Below, in pieces: positions 1-10,196 of a stretch of 64,000 nucleotides of DNA. Made by a program: the position numbers and the translations under genes. Each line of letters begins with the position of its first letter. Position 1 is the stretch's first letter. The notes under the pieces were generated by a model that saw only the letters and a program-made list of their open reading frames with translations, did no database searches and was not told the origin of the DNA. Source of the DNA: Panonychus citri (lineage: Eukaryota; Arthropoda; Arachnida; Trombidiformes; Tetranychidae); contig NW_026515408.1 of NCBI RefSeq assembly GCF_014898815.1, positions 207,715 through 271,714 on the forward strand, written 5' to 3'.

Positions 1-1206
1 ACAGTTTATAACCAAGCAACAAATCAACTAATAAATCGATCCGATATCGAAACTCAATCTGAACTAATTGGCGCTTCTCTTCAGCCGTTCATCTCTCTCC
101 AGCCCACAATTTCATATAACAAATTAAAATTACTTCCACCTTTACCTGTTACTCGTTCAGGTATTGTGATACCTGAAAATTTCAAACAGTCGGCTGGTAA
201 AGATTTTCTTCTAGCTGAAGATGGAGATGAAGATAAAATTCTTATTTTTGGAACTCGAGATTTTTTTAGAATATTATGTGCTTCGAAAAATGTTTACATG
301 GATGGAACCTTCAAATGTGTACCATCGATTTTTTATCAACTTTACACTATCCATGTTATGGTAAAAGATCTGATGATTCCTGTAATTTATGCTCTTCTCC
401 CTGATAAAATCGGTCAACTTACATAAGATTTTTTTCTTGAATGATTCAAGATCTAGCGATTGATGCATTTCTAAGCTTTTCTCCGGAAGTTTTATATTAG
501 ACTTCGAACTGGGAGTGATTTCAAGATAAAGAATTTGTTTTCTTCTTCAACAATCAAATGTTGTAATTTCCATTTTGGACAATGTATGGAGAAAAGTTCA
601 AAATATTGGCCTGAAAAGATTACGGAGTCGACCAAATGTAACAAAACAATCAAAAGACTAATTTCTCTGCCATTGATTAAGCTTGTTGATATTGATGAAG
701 TTTTTGAAAAAATAGTAATTGATGCTGGTGATGGAGATAAAATTGAAAAGTTATTAGAATATTTTTATGATAACTTTTACAAAACTGATGCAAGATTTGA
801 ACGTTCACTATGGAATACAGCTGATCTGATTGGACCTCGAACAACTAATCACCTCGAAGGTTGGCATCATGCAATCAACCTGGATATCAAAATCTCTCAT
901 CCTAATCTATGGATTTTTATAAAAAAAATAATGAACCAACAAAAAATATTCGAGACGAGGTTACTAATCCAAAATTCTGGTACAAATGTTGTAAGAAAAA
1001 GGAATAAATGGATTCAAATTAATATAAAACGTGATAAACTATTCGAAAGATACAACAATGGAGAATTATCAGCTCTTGAATATTTAGACAGAATAAAATA
1101 CTTACAATTTGTCTGAACTTAAGAATCGAAATTGGCTCTTTTTATTTTGGCTCAAATAAGTTTGGCTGTTTTCTATTCGGCTCATATTCTTTTGGCTATT
1201 TTGAGT
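1..1206 (+). mobile_element. MULE-type DNA transposon, right part (MULE-1)
   Basis: Right part of a Mutator-like element whose left end lies outside the window. It holds a broken transposase. At about 1130-1206 there is a terminal stretch of short repeated units of the form TTTTGGCT(C/A), similar in style to the subrepeated ends of MULE-2 at 14497-16175. At 1207 the sequence changes abruptly to F-box/LRR family DNA that matches 41690 onward, so the element seems to be inserted in, or joined to, family member FBL1. The left terminal repeat and target duplication cannot be seen. Confidence 0.7.
166..1116 (+). pseudogene. MULE transposase, frameshifted
   Basis: Two ORFs in different frames (166-426 and 535-1116) together resemble the MULE transposase domain. 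The first contains the DGTFK motif with the first catalytic Asp. The region between them (about 495-520) contains an LDFELG-like second-Asp motif. The second ORF begins with the CCNFHFGQ motif (the CxFH..Q part of the MULE core) and contains NHLEGWHH with the expected third acidic residue. A stop and frame change near 426-535 break the gene. The copy at 14760-16030 has the same motif order. Probably inactive. Confidence 0.75.
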
Positions 1207-1700
1207 GCTCACCAACATTGACCATCATTTTACAGGTGCATGTTTCATACAGCTCCTGACTTAGGGTTAAAAACTGGAAAATTTCAAATTGGACATAAAT
1301 TGATGAAACATTTTGTCTCTCATCACCAAGTAATGATCTCACCTTGAGGTTCGGTAAAAACTGAGAGACATTAACTCTCTCCATTAGTCCAACATCATCC
1401 GTGTAGATGTGATTGTACAATGAGAAATAGGTAAATTGGATTCATTCTCGACTTAATTAATTAGAAGAATGATTCAAAAGAGTAACAGAATTTAATATCC
1501 TTTCCAATGATCGAAATGTGCTTGACTTACCATGTAAATGTCGAATTTTTTTCAGTCGCCGTTTCACCAAAATGTTCCATTGTTTACAAACTGACCAATC
1601 AAGTAAAACGATGAAAACAACAATTTAATCTCATTTCTAAATAAAAAAAGCAAAAAAGTTCTCTTACCTGTTGACAGATTCAAAAGCTGTTTTCAGCTGA
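1207..1700 (-). pseudogene. FBL1: 5' fragment of F-box/LRR gene
   Basis: Fragment of the F-box/LRR family. It keeps the start of exon 4 near 1207-1270, exon 3 (1345-1435, with the IYTDDVGLMERVNVSQ block and an NLK-GTGAG donor), exon 2 near 1531-1595 and the exon 1 donor side near 1668-1690. Most of exon 4 and exons 5 and 6 are missing, replaced on the low side by MULE-1. The F-box start codon is lost: at about 1690 the sequence switches to intergenic DNA. The same fragment, somewhat longer, is at 41690-42207 (FBL17). Confidence 0.7.
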
Positions 1701-1784
1701 AATCATTCGGAGATATTTTTTGATTCTCGTGTACTGATGATTAAATAATATTCTTATTTATCAAAGATTAAAAAAGTTTTTATT

Positions 1785-2030
1785 GCTCAAATAAATGATT
1801 TGAAACATTTACATGTATTGATTCAAGTAACTAGTAAACAAAACACTTGACAATTAGAAACCGAATCGTATCGTCTTGACAATCTAAAGTTAATAGCAAC
1901 AGCAGGAGAGAGCGAAAGAGATGACTGGATCGCGCTTTGAAAAGTATACAAAGCTAATATCAAGATCGAAAACGATACAAGATTATTATTGGGCCTCAAG
2001 ATAATTTTCACTGTTCGTTACATTCAATGA
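1785..2030 (-). repeat. R73 repeat unit, copy 1
   Basis: Copy of a roughly 240-bp unit found downstream of several F-box/LRR genes: about 1785-2030, 19490-19730, 28290-28550, 35605-35845, 42690-42915 and 53900-54130. Four copies keep a minus-strand reading frame of 62-74 codons with a hydrophobic core (SFSILILALYTFQSAIQSS) and a basic patch. No known family is recognised. It may be a non-coding spacer that is open by chance, or a small membrane peptide. Confidence 0.45.
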
Positions 2031-2487
2031 GAAAAACCCAATGTTGACCAATCAATTGATTTAAGATAAATTCAATACATTTTTTTTCGCAACAAAAAAA
2101 GCTCCGAATGAATTTGTTGCCGGTCTTCAAATGATTCGCGACATCTTCGTTCAATGCGTATCGTGTACTAGTATATAAACCAGTTCTAAGTGTGCAATTT
2201 CCATGTGCATTATCGCGAAGCAAGTAAAAGGATATTCAACGACCTGTTGATTTAAAGTATTTATCAATTGTATCAATACATTTAGTATTTGCATCCCCCA
2301 CGTTTTAAATATCCAAGATAAAAAAGAGTTAAATTCGGCAGAATTTTGATCAAATCTTCATTAGTTATCGAAAACCTTTCCATGAACTGAATGCAAACGT
2401 TTGTACAATTAAGGAACTTGATCATAATACTTTTAATTAGATTCAAGGGTCTGAAAGGTAAGCTTTGATGCTGGATGAGTAACAAAA
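2030..2487 (-). pseudogene. Extra exon-6-like terminal exon downstream of FBL2
   Basis: A second copy of the family's exon 6 lies just 3' of the FBL2 stop. It has a clean acceptor (TCATCCAG before CATCAAAGC) in the same phase as true exon 6, then LNLIKSIMIKF and ITNEDLIKILPNLTLF. Small deletions disturb the frame, and the downstream part (TLRTGLYT, YALNEDVANHLKTGNKF) is in another frame. It could be a relic alternative last exon or the remnant of a neighbouring gene. The equivalent piece is at 42937-43340, and shorter versions are at 28555-28690 and 35845-36000. Confidence 0.55.
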
Positions 2488-2557
2488 TTTGAATTTAAGG
2501 TTATACTGAGTAAAAAAGTTGAAGTGATTACAAATTCGAGCTTAATTAATACGAATT

Positions 2558-4165
2558 TCAATAAACGTACTTTTGTAAGAATTCATTATCGATCTTTAAA
2601 GGCCTCGCAACATCTTCGTTCAATGCAAAGTGAGTATATGAGCGAGTCCGTCTTGGATCACTTGTTCGGCAATCGCCATACAAGATAAAATTTATTCTTC
2701 GACCGACTGATTTACAGAACTTATCGAGTGTCTCAATAGTATTTGCATCTCCACAATTCTTCCTATTCAAGACAATAAGAGTTAAATTCGGCAAGATTTT
2801 GATTATCTCGATAAGATCTTCTTTAGTTATCGTCCGTAGGAAATCGCTGTACAGGTTTGTACAATTAGGGAACTTGACCAAAATACTTTTAATTGGATTC
2901 AGTAATCCGACGGGTGAGTCTTGCTGAATGATAAATGTAATTAAAATTAGAATAACAAAAATAAACAAAGATGAAAAACTTACTTCGTATATGTCCAAAA
3001 CTACATCTTGAACATTCAGATGCGTATACGAATCAGAAAAACCTTTATCCTTGACTTCAAGAATATCCAAACGGATAGTTCGTAAATCAGGAAACAAAGG
3101 CAAGAACTGGAAGACTGACGAACTCGATCTTATGTCTTCGAATCGAATCTCTTTCAGTTTCATTTTTGGTAAAGGCCAAAGACGAGGTTCAACTGATGGC
3201 GAAAAAAACGATTAGTATAAATGATCAATAACTCTTTTGATATTAAATATTTACTTAGTGGTTTTCCCAGATTCAGAACTTCAAGATTTGGCATTTGCTT
3301 TAGGTAGCGACATAATAAATTTATTTCTTCAAATCTGGAATCATAATCCACATCTTCATCTTCATCTTCATCTTCCTCATCATCGATGTACCATATGAAA
3401 TAACAGTCAAAGTGTTTCAAATTTTGTCCGAATTTATATTTAAAGAAATAACTTTCAAGAAAATCTTCATCCAATATATTCATATACTCGAGACTGCCAC
3501 AGTGTTTAACAATCTCATCGACATGGACTTGACCAGAGTGTTGGACTATATTGCTTGAACAACATTGAGTGTCACACTTAAATCCAACCAGCGGGTTCGC
3601 TGTTGTTGACAAAATATTGACCATCATTTTACCAGTACATTTGTCACCATGAACAGGACTCAGGGATAAAAACTGGAAAAGTTTAAATTGGAAATAAATT
3701 GATGAGTAATTTTGTCTCTTATCCTCAAGAAATGATCTCACCTTGAGGTTCGGTAAAAACTGAGAGACATTAACTCTCTCCATTAATCCAACATCATCCG
3801 TGTAGATGTGATTGTCAGATGAAAAACGGACACGGGATAAATAGGATTCATTAGCAACTTAATTAGAAGAATGATGCAAAAGAAAAACAGAATTAATCTA
3901 ACCTTTCCAATGATCGAAATGAAAATGACTCACCATGTAAATGTCGAATTTTTTTCAATCTCTGTTTCACCAAAATGTTCCATTGCTTACAAACTGACCA
4001 ATCAAGTAAAACGATGAAGATGAAAACAAGATTTTAATCCCATTTCTAAATAGAAAAAAGCAGCAAAATTGTCTTACCTGTTGACAGATTCAAAAGCAGT
4101 TTTAAATTCGAAAAACAATCAAATATATACGATAAACAATCGTAAGGTAAATCACCCAATTCCAT
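2558..4165 (-). CDS. FBL2: F-box/LRR protein, intact six-exon gene (418 aa)
   Basis: Predicted substrate receptor of an SCF ubiquitin ligase: the F-box should bind Skp1 and the LRR part a target. Exons on the minus strand are 4078-4165, 3934-3993, 3742-3857, 3255-3672, 2984-3192 and 2558-2923; every junction has GT-AG borders and the phases add up to 418 codons. Exons 1-2 give the F-box (MELGDLPYDCLSYIFDCF, LLLNLST, then VCKQWNIL). Exons 4-6 carry irregular leucine-rich repeats (HCGSLEYMNIL, MPNLEVLNL, FPDLRTIRL, FPNCTNLYS, LPNLTLIVL). Exon 4 has an acidic stretch of alternating Glu and Asp. No frameshift or stop is seen. Known: F-box plus LRR is the FBXL architecture. Inferred: the target, which nothing here identifies. 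Confidence 0.85.
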
Positions 4166-4361
4166 TGTTACAAATTTAATTATTTCTAGAAAATAAATGA
4201 AAATTCTAAAGAAAGAATAAATTTTCATAAACTGGAATAAATTGACTCTCATTAATCAATTGTTGATTTAAAAAGAAAAAATCCAGATCACTAGATGGCG
4301 AAAGTTTCTCATTTCCCGGTGACAATTTAATTTTTTTGTTGTGTAAAATTGGTTAATTTGA

Positions 4362-4562
4362 ATGATAACTTTTAAAAAACTTCTAAATTTATTTGAATTT
4401 AGTATGAATATAAGTGATTCAGGAATACCTGGAAATAGAAAGGTTGATAAAATAATTGCTGATGAAAATACGAAAAGGGAAAATGAGCCTTACCAAAGGC
4501 TTGAAAAAAAGATATTGATGGCTAATGAAGTCGTAATAGACCACGTGGAAAGAAAAAATTAA
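4362..4562 (+). CDS. Small ORF upstream of FBL2, unknown (66 codons)
   Basis: A 66-codon ORF facing away from FBL2. It is lysine and glutamate rich (EKKILMANEVVIDHVERKN) and resembles nothing I recognise. The duplicated block has the same DNA at 44950-45055, but small insertions shift the frame there, so it is not conserved as protein. It could be chance, or the end of a longer spliced gene. Confidence 0.2.
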   Translation: MITFKKLLNLFEFSMNISDSGIPGNRKVDKIIADENTKRENEPYQRLEKKILMANEVVIDHVERKN

Positions 4563-4610
4563 TGATTTATTTTTAATTAGATGAATGAAAAGATCAAATT
4601 GTTAATAAGT

Positions 4611-4674
4611 TTATAATAATAAGAATTATTATAAGCGGTAGTGTGAACCGCAAACGGTTAATTTGAATTAACCG
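4611..4674 (+). other. Three consecutive hairpins
   Basis: Three perfect inverted repeats follow each other directly: arms 4611-4620/4625-4634 (loop AAGA), 4635-4639/4647-4651, and 4655-4663/4666-4674 (loop TG). The same triple is kept in the duplicate at about 45122-45183, where the third stem has one mismatch. Downstream is AATAAAGTTACTGTT. This could be part of an LTR or the end of an RNA. No product is recognised. Confidence 0.5.
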
Positions 4675-4905
4675 GGTTCAATATGAGACACTGTTGAACA
4701 GAATCTGTTGAATAAAGTTACTGTTTTTACATTTTAATCACCACCAATTAAGTTTCTGTTCAATTGTAATTGATTTAACTTTTTTTCATTTCTTTGGTTA
4801 ATCTCATCCAGTTAAACAAAAGTCTGCGGAACATGGATAAAGAAACTGCGGTCAGATTATCTTTTTGTAAATCTCAATGAAATTACTTTATTATTATCAA
4901 CTTAC

Positions 4906-4966
4906 CATGTAAATGTCGAATTTCGTTCGTCTTCGTTTCACCAAAATGTTCCATTGTTTACAAACT
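4906..4966 (-). pseudogene. Orphan exon 2 of the F-box/LRR family
   Basis: An isolated copy of the 60-bp second exon (the VCKQWNIL half of the F-box) with its GTAAG donor and CAG acceptor, but no exon 1 or 3 beside it. Identical orphan exons lie at about 33957-34018 and 45417-45478, each followed by the same 'taaaatatgg' flank. This marks a shared breakpoint in the duplications. Confidence 0.65.
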
Positions 4967-5390
4967 GATCAATTTAAAATATGGATTTTAGCTCATTTTA
5001 TGAAGCATTCGTATGAAGTTCATATTACGGAGCAATCGAAAAGATTCCATCAAATAACGAAACATTTAAGTTCAGTTTTTTAGCTAAAATAATTAGTTCA
5101 TATTATTTTGATTCTCTTGAACAAAAGGATATTTTCATTAATAACTTTTATCAAAAACTAAAAAAAAATTTTGCTCATTGAACTAATGATTTGAGCCATT
5201 TACTGATACAATTACATAATCATTTGAAAACTTAGGAACTAAAAAATCAAATTGTGTTGACAAACTAAAAGTGTGAAATGCTAATCTCAAGATCGAGAAC
5301 AATATTACTTTTTATTATCCAAATTTTCACTTTTCGTTTTATGTAATAAGAAACTCAGATCGGTCGGTTGAACAGAAATTCAACTTTTTT

Positions 5391-6985
5391 TCATTCATAA
5401 CGCAAAAACTCCGAGCGAATGAATTTGCTGTCGGCCTCGAGATGATTCGTACCATCTTCGTTTAAAGTATATGTTCCAGTTCTAAGTGTGCGATTCCATT
5501 TTCGATCATCGCGAAACAAGTAAAAGGATATTCGACGACCTGTTGATTTACAGTATCTATCAATTGTATCAATAGTATTCGCATCTCCACAATTCTTTAT
5601 ATCCAAGACAAAAAGAGTTAAATATTAATAATATTATTGGGTAAAACTTTGATTATCTCGATCAAATCTTCATTAGTTATCGACAGCCTTTCCATGAGAC
5701 GAATGAAAAGGTTTTTACAATTAAGGAACTTGACCATAATACTTTTAATCAGCTTCAATGATCCAATAAGTGAGTTTTGATACTGGATAATAAATAGAAT
5801 TCAGATTTTAATTCGAGGTAATTCGGAAAGTAAATTTGTACCTTATGTGTTAAGATACAACAGAAAACTTACTAGTCCAATATGCAGAGCGCAGTCTTGA
5901 ATATGTGGATTAGCATTGGAAACTTCGAAATTTTCATCTACCAGTGATATAACGTCCAAAGAAACACTTCGCAAGCTGGGAAAACGAGATAAGAACTGGA
6001 AGGCCAATTTTTTTGTCCATGTGTTGTCAAAATTGATCTGCTTTAACTCAATGTTTTTTGGTAGAAGCCAAAGACGAGGTTCAACGACGTAAAGCGAAGA
6101 ACAAGAGTTTCAAGATTACGAATGATCATCTCAGCACGCACTGTACAATAACTTGTTCTAAAATTATGAATTTTTTTCGATAAAAGCATTACAAAACGAA
6201 TCTTATTGATGAGTAAGACGTTCTCACCCTTTTTTAAATAATGAAATTCGAAATTGAAGAAATCAGTTGCAATCAATTTGTGATTCTTAAAGATTGTTTA
6301 GAACATTCAAATTAATTTCTTTTAGATTTGTCGTCGTATTTTTGTAAAATTTGATCTGATTATAGTTTAATATTGATAGAATGGATCTGGAAAAATCATT
6401 AACAAAAAAATTAACTCTAAAATACCGATTAAAAGTGGCAAAAGCGTAAAATTCGTTAGAATTTGAATTAGCGACCAAAAACGGAAACGGAAAAGGTGGC
6501 AGCTATAATATCGATTTTTACCCATTTCGAAAAGTACTCTATCGATTACGGTGGTCGGTGACTCGATATCGAATGAACAGTTCGTGACTTTCCCTTGTAA
6601 GTAAGAAAAAAGTCATTAGTATACCGAATGATTTCAGATAGTAACAAATAAATTAATGTAATTACTTGGTAGTTCTATCAGATGCAGAACTTCAAGATTT
6701 GGCATTTGTTTCAAGTAGTAACACAGTTGATAGATTTCTTTGGACATGAAATCATAATCTTTATCTTCCTCATCTTCGTTGTATCCTTCAATTGAACCTT
6801 CAAAGTATTTCAAATTCTGACCAAATTTGTATTTTAAGAAATAACTACGAAGAAAAGGTTGATAAAATGAAACCAGATACTCGAGGCTACCACAGTGCTT
6901 AACAATATCGTCGATATCGACATGACAGCAAAATGTCAAGAGAATTTGAAACGAGACATGGATCTTCACAAATGAGCCCAATTAA
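5391..6985 (-). pseudogene. FBL3: F-box/LRR pseudogene, cut by a mobile element
   Basis: Exon 6 lies at about 5391-5775 and ends in DSKFIRSEFLRYE. It has a roughly 14-bp AT insertion near 5620-5633, absent from the copy at 30750, that breaks the frame. Exon 5 is at about 5870-6085. Exon 4 is at about 6660-6985, keeps VDIDDIVKHCGSLEYLVSF and MPNLEVLHL, and stops abruptly near 6991 where the gag/protease element begins. Exons 1-3 are not found on the far side of that element. The intron between exons 5 and 4 is swollen by about 500 bp (6092-6600) of sequence not seen in other copies. Confidence 0.75.
6092..6600. other. About 500 bp of unexplained DNA in an FBL3 intron
   Basis: The matching intron in related copies (for example at 21590) is under 80 bp. 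Here it contains roughly 500 extra bases with no clear ORF, terminal repeat or similarity to the rest of the window. It is probably an old insertion. I could not define its ends. Confidence 0.4.
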
Positions 6986-7525
6986 TGGTTTCGAAGTTAG
7001 CCTTTAGCCTCCACTGGCTTGTTAATATTTCAGACTAAATTGTCGTCTTCACTGACGAACAATTTATACACACGAATATAGTTACAGAGGTGATGATTTA
7101 ACCATCGGTCTTCACTGACCAATAGTGAATATAAAAACTCAAACAATTTATTAATTAAACTTTTAATCTATTTTAATCAAAAAATACAGGTAACTTAATT
7201 GTATTAATATTATAAACTGACTTTGGTTGACCTTTACTGGACTACAAAAGTCGTTAGTTGATCTTTACTGATCAAATTGTAATTAATTAATGATATTTAA
7301 TTCAGTATTTATGAATTACTATTGCTTTTTATCTTCAGGTAAATCTCAATTGAGTGGTTTGTTTTTCACTTCTTCTTTTATCATAATCATCATCTTTACG
7401 TCAATGGTTGAGAGTCAATCACTAATTATATAATATTGCAACATTTCCGTCGTCTTAAATTTGAGCAGTCTCTGCCAAAGCAAAGGGTGAAGTCCATGTT
7501 TCGAGAAGTTTATTGGAGGTTATCG

Positions 7526-7863
7526 TTAGGTAATTTCATCGACACTCCTTTGTATCAACCAGTTGAAAAAATTATCTTCAAGTTCATGACTGTTTGAGTT
7601 GATTTTATCATTTGTGTGGTGATAGGGTTGATAATATTCGAGTGTAGGATAACAATTTAAGGAAGGTAAAGAGTAATAATGTGAAGATAAACATTTAATT
7701 GAGTTTGATTTCACGTAAAGATTAGGATAATTAGCGTGATCAGTTTTGTCTATCGATTTTGGTACCTCTTCAGCACTTGGTATTTCATTTTGAGAATCAA
7801 CTAATTCTAAATCAGGACAATAGTTTTCTTGTTGTTCATTCTCTTCGTTAAATTTGCATTGAT
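7526..7863 (-). CDS. Open 3' frame of the gag/protease element
   Basis: A minus-strand open frame of about 110 codons running from the Merlin insertion site down to a stop at 7526. It is rich in Asn, Ser, Glu and Tyr (DLELVDSQNEIPSAEEVPK, LEDNFFNWLIQRSVDEIT) and has no recognised domain. It probably belonged to the element's polyprotein or an accessory ORF before Merlin split the region. Confidence 0.3.
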
Positions 7864-7865
7864 TT

Positions 7866-9043
7866 GATCAAAGGGTAAGCTTTAAGGAGTACTCCGGGGT
7901 GTGTCTTAATCAATTAAAAAACCACAACTCTTTAATTACGATTAATCGATGTGTTCAATTAACCATAATCAACATGCTTTTCTATTGTAATCAACAATGT
8001 CTTTTGCTGGTTTAAATCTTGATTTCCTTAATTTTTTCAATTTCGTGATTAATTTAACTAACGTAGAAGAAGATATTCCCGGTCTAGGCTTTGCGACTGA
8101 ATTCGGCTTATTACCAAATGATCAACCTAAACCATGTCCAGCTCTAAACTGTCCAGGATTTGTTCATCCTCGTATCAAGAGAGAGATGAAATTTAAAGTG
8201 TTTTTTGAATGTAATACTTGTTTCAAAGGTTACAGTAAATCTAAAAATACTTGGTTCGAGAACGAAAAAATTACTTTATTACAAAACCTTCAGTTGGTGT
8301 TTTGCTGGTGCTCATCGAAATCGGTAACTGAAGCTTCTGAACTAATTGGTGTTTCTATTTCAACAGCTATTCAACATTACAAAAAAATTAGAAAATTATG
8401 CTTATCAGTACTTAAAGCTAATTCAATTAAGCTGGGAGGAGAAGGTGTTGAGGTGGAGATTGATGAGTCTCACATTTTCACAGCAAAAAATCACACCGGT
8501 CGGCCCTTAGCTGGTCAAGCAATTTGGATAGTTGGAGGTGTAGAAAGAAATTCAGAAAAGGCTTTCATGGTGATGTCAAAAAAGAGAGACAAAAAACAAT
8601 AAATACTATTGTCAAGAATTGGGTATTACCTGGTTCTACTGTTTATACTGACAAGTGGAGAGGTTATAATGACCTAAAAAACTTGAGATATCAACACTAC
8701 ACCGTCAACCACTCAAAAAACTTCCTCGATCCGATTGATCCAACAATTAACACACAAAAGGTTGAGAGATTCTGGCGATCAGTTAAAGACGCAGTACCCA
8801 CAGGAATCAATGGTGTTGATAAAGATGATCATTATTTTTCTTACTTATTTCAAAGATGTTTTTTAAAACAATTAAGTCCTGGTAAAAAATTTGTCGCAAT
8901 GTTGAATTATATAAAAGACAATTACCCAGGAGTTAATTAAGTTGGTGAAATTAAACACATCGATTAATCGTAATTAAAGAGTTGTGGTTGTTTAAATGAT
9001 TAAGACACACCCCGGAGCACTCCTTAAACCTTACCGATCAAAG
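7866..9043 (+). mobile_element. Merlin (IS1016-like) DNA transposon
   Basis: The element spans 7874-9035 and is flanked by an exact 8-bp duplication GATCAAAG (7866-7873 and 9036-9043), the size expected for Merlin. The terminal inverted repeats are about 80 bp, start GGTAAG, and contain the ACTCCGGGGTGTGTCTTAATC block and the AACTCTTTAATTACGATTAA block. They are nearly identical, so the insertion is fairly recent. It lies within the gag/protease element. Confidence 0.9.
7997..8940 (+). pseudogene. Merlin transposase (ISXO2-like DDE), one frame change
   Basis: Two overlapping ORFs (7997-8602 and 8524-8940) together make an ISXO2-like/Merlin transposase. The first has a zinc-binding region (CPALNCPGF, CNTCFKG), a helix-turn-helix-like part (SVTEASELIGVSISTA) and EIDESHIF with the first catalytic Asp. 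The second has VYTDKWRGY with the second Asp and KVERFWR with the acidic third residue. A frame change near 8580-8600, in an A-rich stretch, separates them. A lost base in the A run is the simplest reading. An in-frame A-AAA-AAG heptamer at 8578-8584 makes minus-one frameshifting a less likely alternative. Confidence 0.85.
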
Positions 9044-9065
9044 TTTTCAATAAATTCAGTCTTTT

Positions 9066-9416
9066 TTATCTCATTCGAATGTTTAGCACTTGGTAAACTC
9101 GTGAGATTAATTGGATTTGAATATGGATTGTTTTAGATGCGCAATCAATTATAAGATTGACCTTAGTCATTAGATCGTGACCGATTGAGGCATCGAATTG
9201 ATGTGGCAAATATTCAGTAACTTGGACAATTGTTGATATTGCAATTGCTGATTCGTCGTCACAAATTTTAATTCTAACTTTGACTTGTCCAAGTATTTTA
9301 ACTGGGCTATTATTAACAGCTAATGGGAAGGGTTCAAAATACGGTTGCAAATTTAAACTCAGTCGATCAACTAGATTTTTACTGATTAGAGTTAAACTGG
9401 AACCTGTATCGAACAT
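9066..9416 (-). CDS. Retroviral-type aspartic protease fragment
   Basis: The ORF starts MFDTGSSLTLISKNLVDRL, with the Asp-Thr-Gly active site of retropepsins. It continues with a flap-like region and ends VNLIIDCASKTIHI, which fits the hydrophobic-hydrophobic-Gly/Asp end of the fold. The upstream open frame (to about 9480) links it to the gag-like ORF. No reverse transcriptase follows; the Merlin insertion begins just below. Such proteases cut the gag-pol polyprotein. Confidence 0.75.
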   Translation of the reverse strand: MFDTGSSLTLISKNLVDRLSLNLQPYFEPFPLAVNNSPVKILGQVKVRIKICDDESAIAISTIVQVTEYLPHQFDASIGHDLMTKVNLIIDCASKTIHIQIQLISRVYQVLNIRMR

Positions 9417-9578
9417 TGCTTGGACTTTGTTATTATTTAATTTGTTTATTTTGTATTTGTAAGTTGTTTGTAATTTCTTTGTGAATTAGATTTGTATTTG
9501 GAATTTGAAAAATTGAAGAGACTGCATCGTTTAATTTCTCATTGATTTTGTTAATTTTAAATTGTAATTGATTTGAAT

Positions 9579-10196
9579 TCAAAGTATTTTCGTTTTTGTT
9601 TTCTTTTTTACCCTTGAATTGACGGTTTTATCTACTAATTTAGCAGCATTAATAAGTTCGGTTAATGTTTGAAGATTTTGTAAAGTTATTATGAATTTAG
9701 CTTGAGGTAAAAGTCTTTCAATGATGAAGATTATCACGAGCTTTTCTGGCATCTTTTTATTCATTCTCATACATAATTCTTGAATTTGATAGACAAATTT
9801 AGTCGTTAGCTGATTTGGCTCTTGTTTACTATAATGAAATTGATGAGAGCGATGAGCTTGATAATCAACTGGGCAAAGGTCTGAGATCATTCTATTTCTT
9901 AATTCATCATAAATTTTAGTCTTTTTTCGGAAAGAATGAGGACTACAGGTAACGTTGTACCATTTGCGAGCTGAACCGTGCAAATAAAAGGGAATAATCT
10001 TGAACATCTCAAAAGCACCAAGACCTAAAGCACTAGAAGCTAATTCAAAGTTTATTAACCAATCAATCAAATCTTCATTGCCATCTTTGAATGGCTCAAA
10101 GGTAATATGATTGTTTATGACATGGTTTGAATTTATAGTGTTAATTGATGGGCTAAATTCGATTGGATTAAATCCAAAGTGCTCAGAGTAATTCAT
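9579..10196 (-). CDS. Gag-like capsid protein of the same element (205 aa)
   Basis: The ORF looks like a Ty3/Gypsy retrotransposon gag. It has the pattern DLIDWLINFELASSALGL, then PFYLHGSARKWYNV (the conserved 'L.G.A..WY' block), then FHYSKQEPNQLTTKFVYQIQ, then LNAAKL-like heptads. The ORF at 17514 has the same order (IFEWFENFE, FPMFITGTIKLWYL). No zinc knuckle is seen. It lies upstream of the protease on the same strand. Residue-level similarity was judged by eye only. Confidence 0.7.
   Translation of the reverse strand: MNYSEHFGFNPIEFSPSINTINSNHVINNHITFEPFKDGNEDLIDWLINFELASSALGLGAFEMFKIIPFYLHGSARKWYNVTCSPHSFRKKTKIYDELRNRMISDLCPVDYQAHRSHQFHYSKQEPNQLTTKFVYQIQELCMRMNKKMPEKLVIIFIIERLLPQAKFIITLQNLQTLTELINAAKLVDKTVNSRVKKKTKTKIL

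Noticed and set aside
7874..9035. Bacterial contamination suggested by the IS1016-like transposase
   Set aside because: Merlin elements are the known eukaryotic form, and the copy has an exact target duplication inside eukaryotic repeat DNA.
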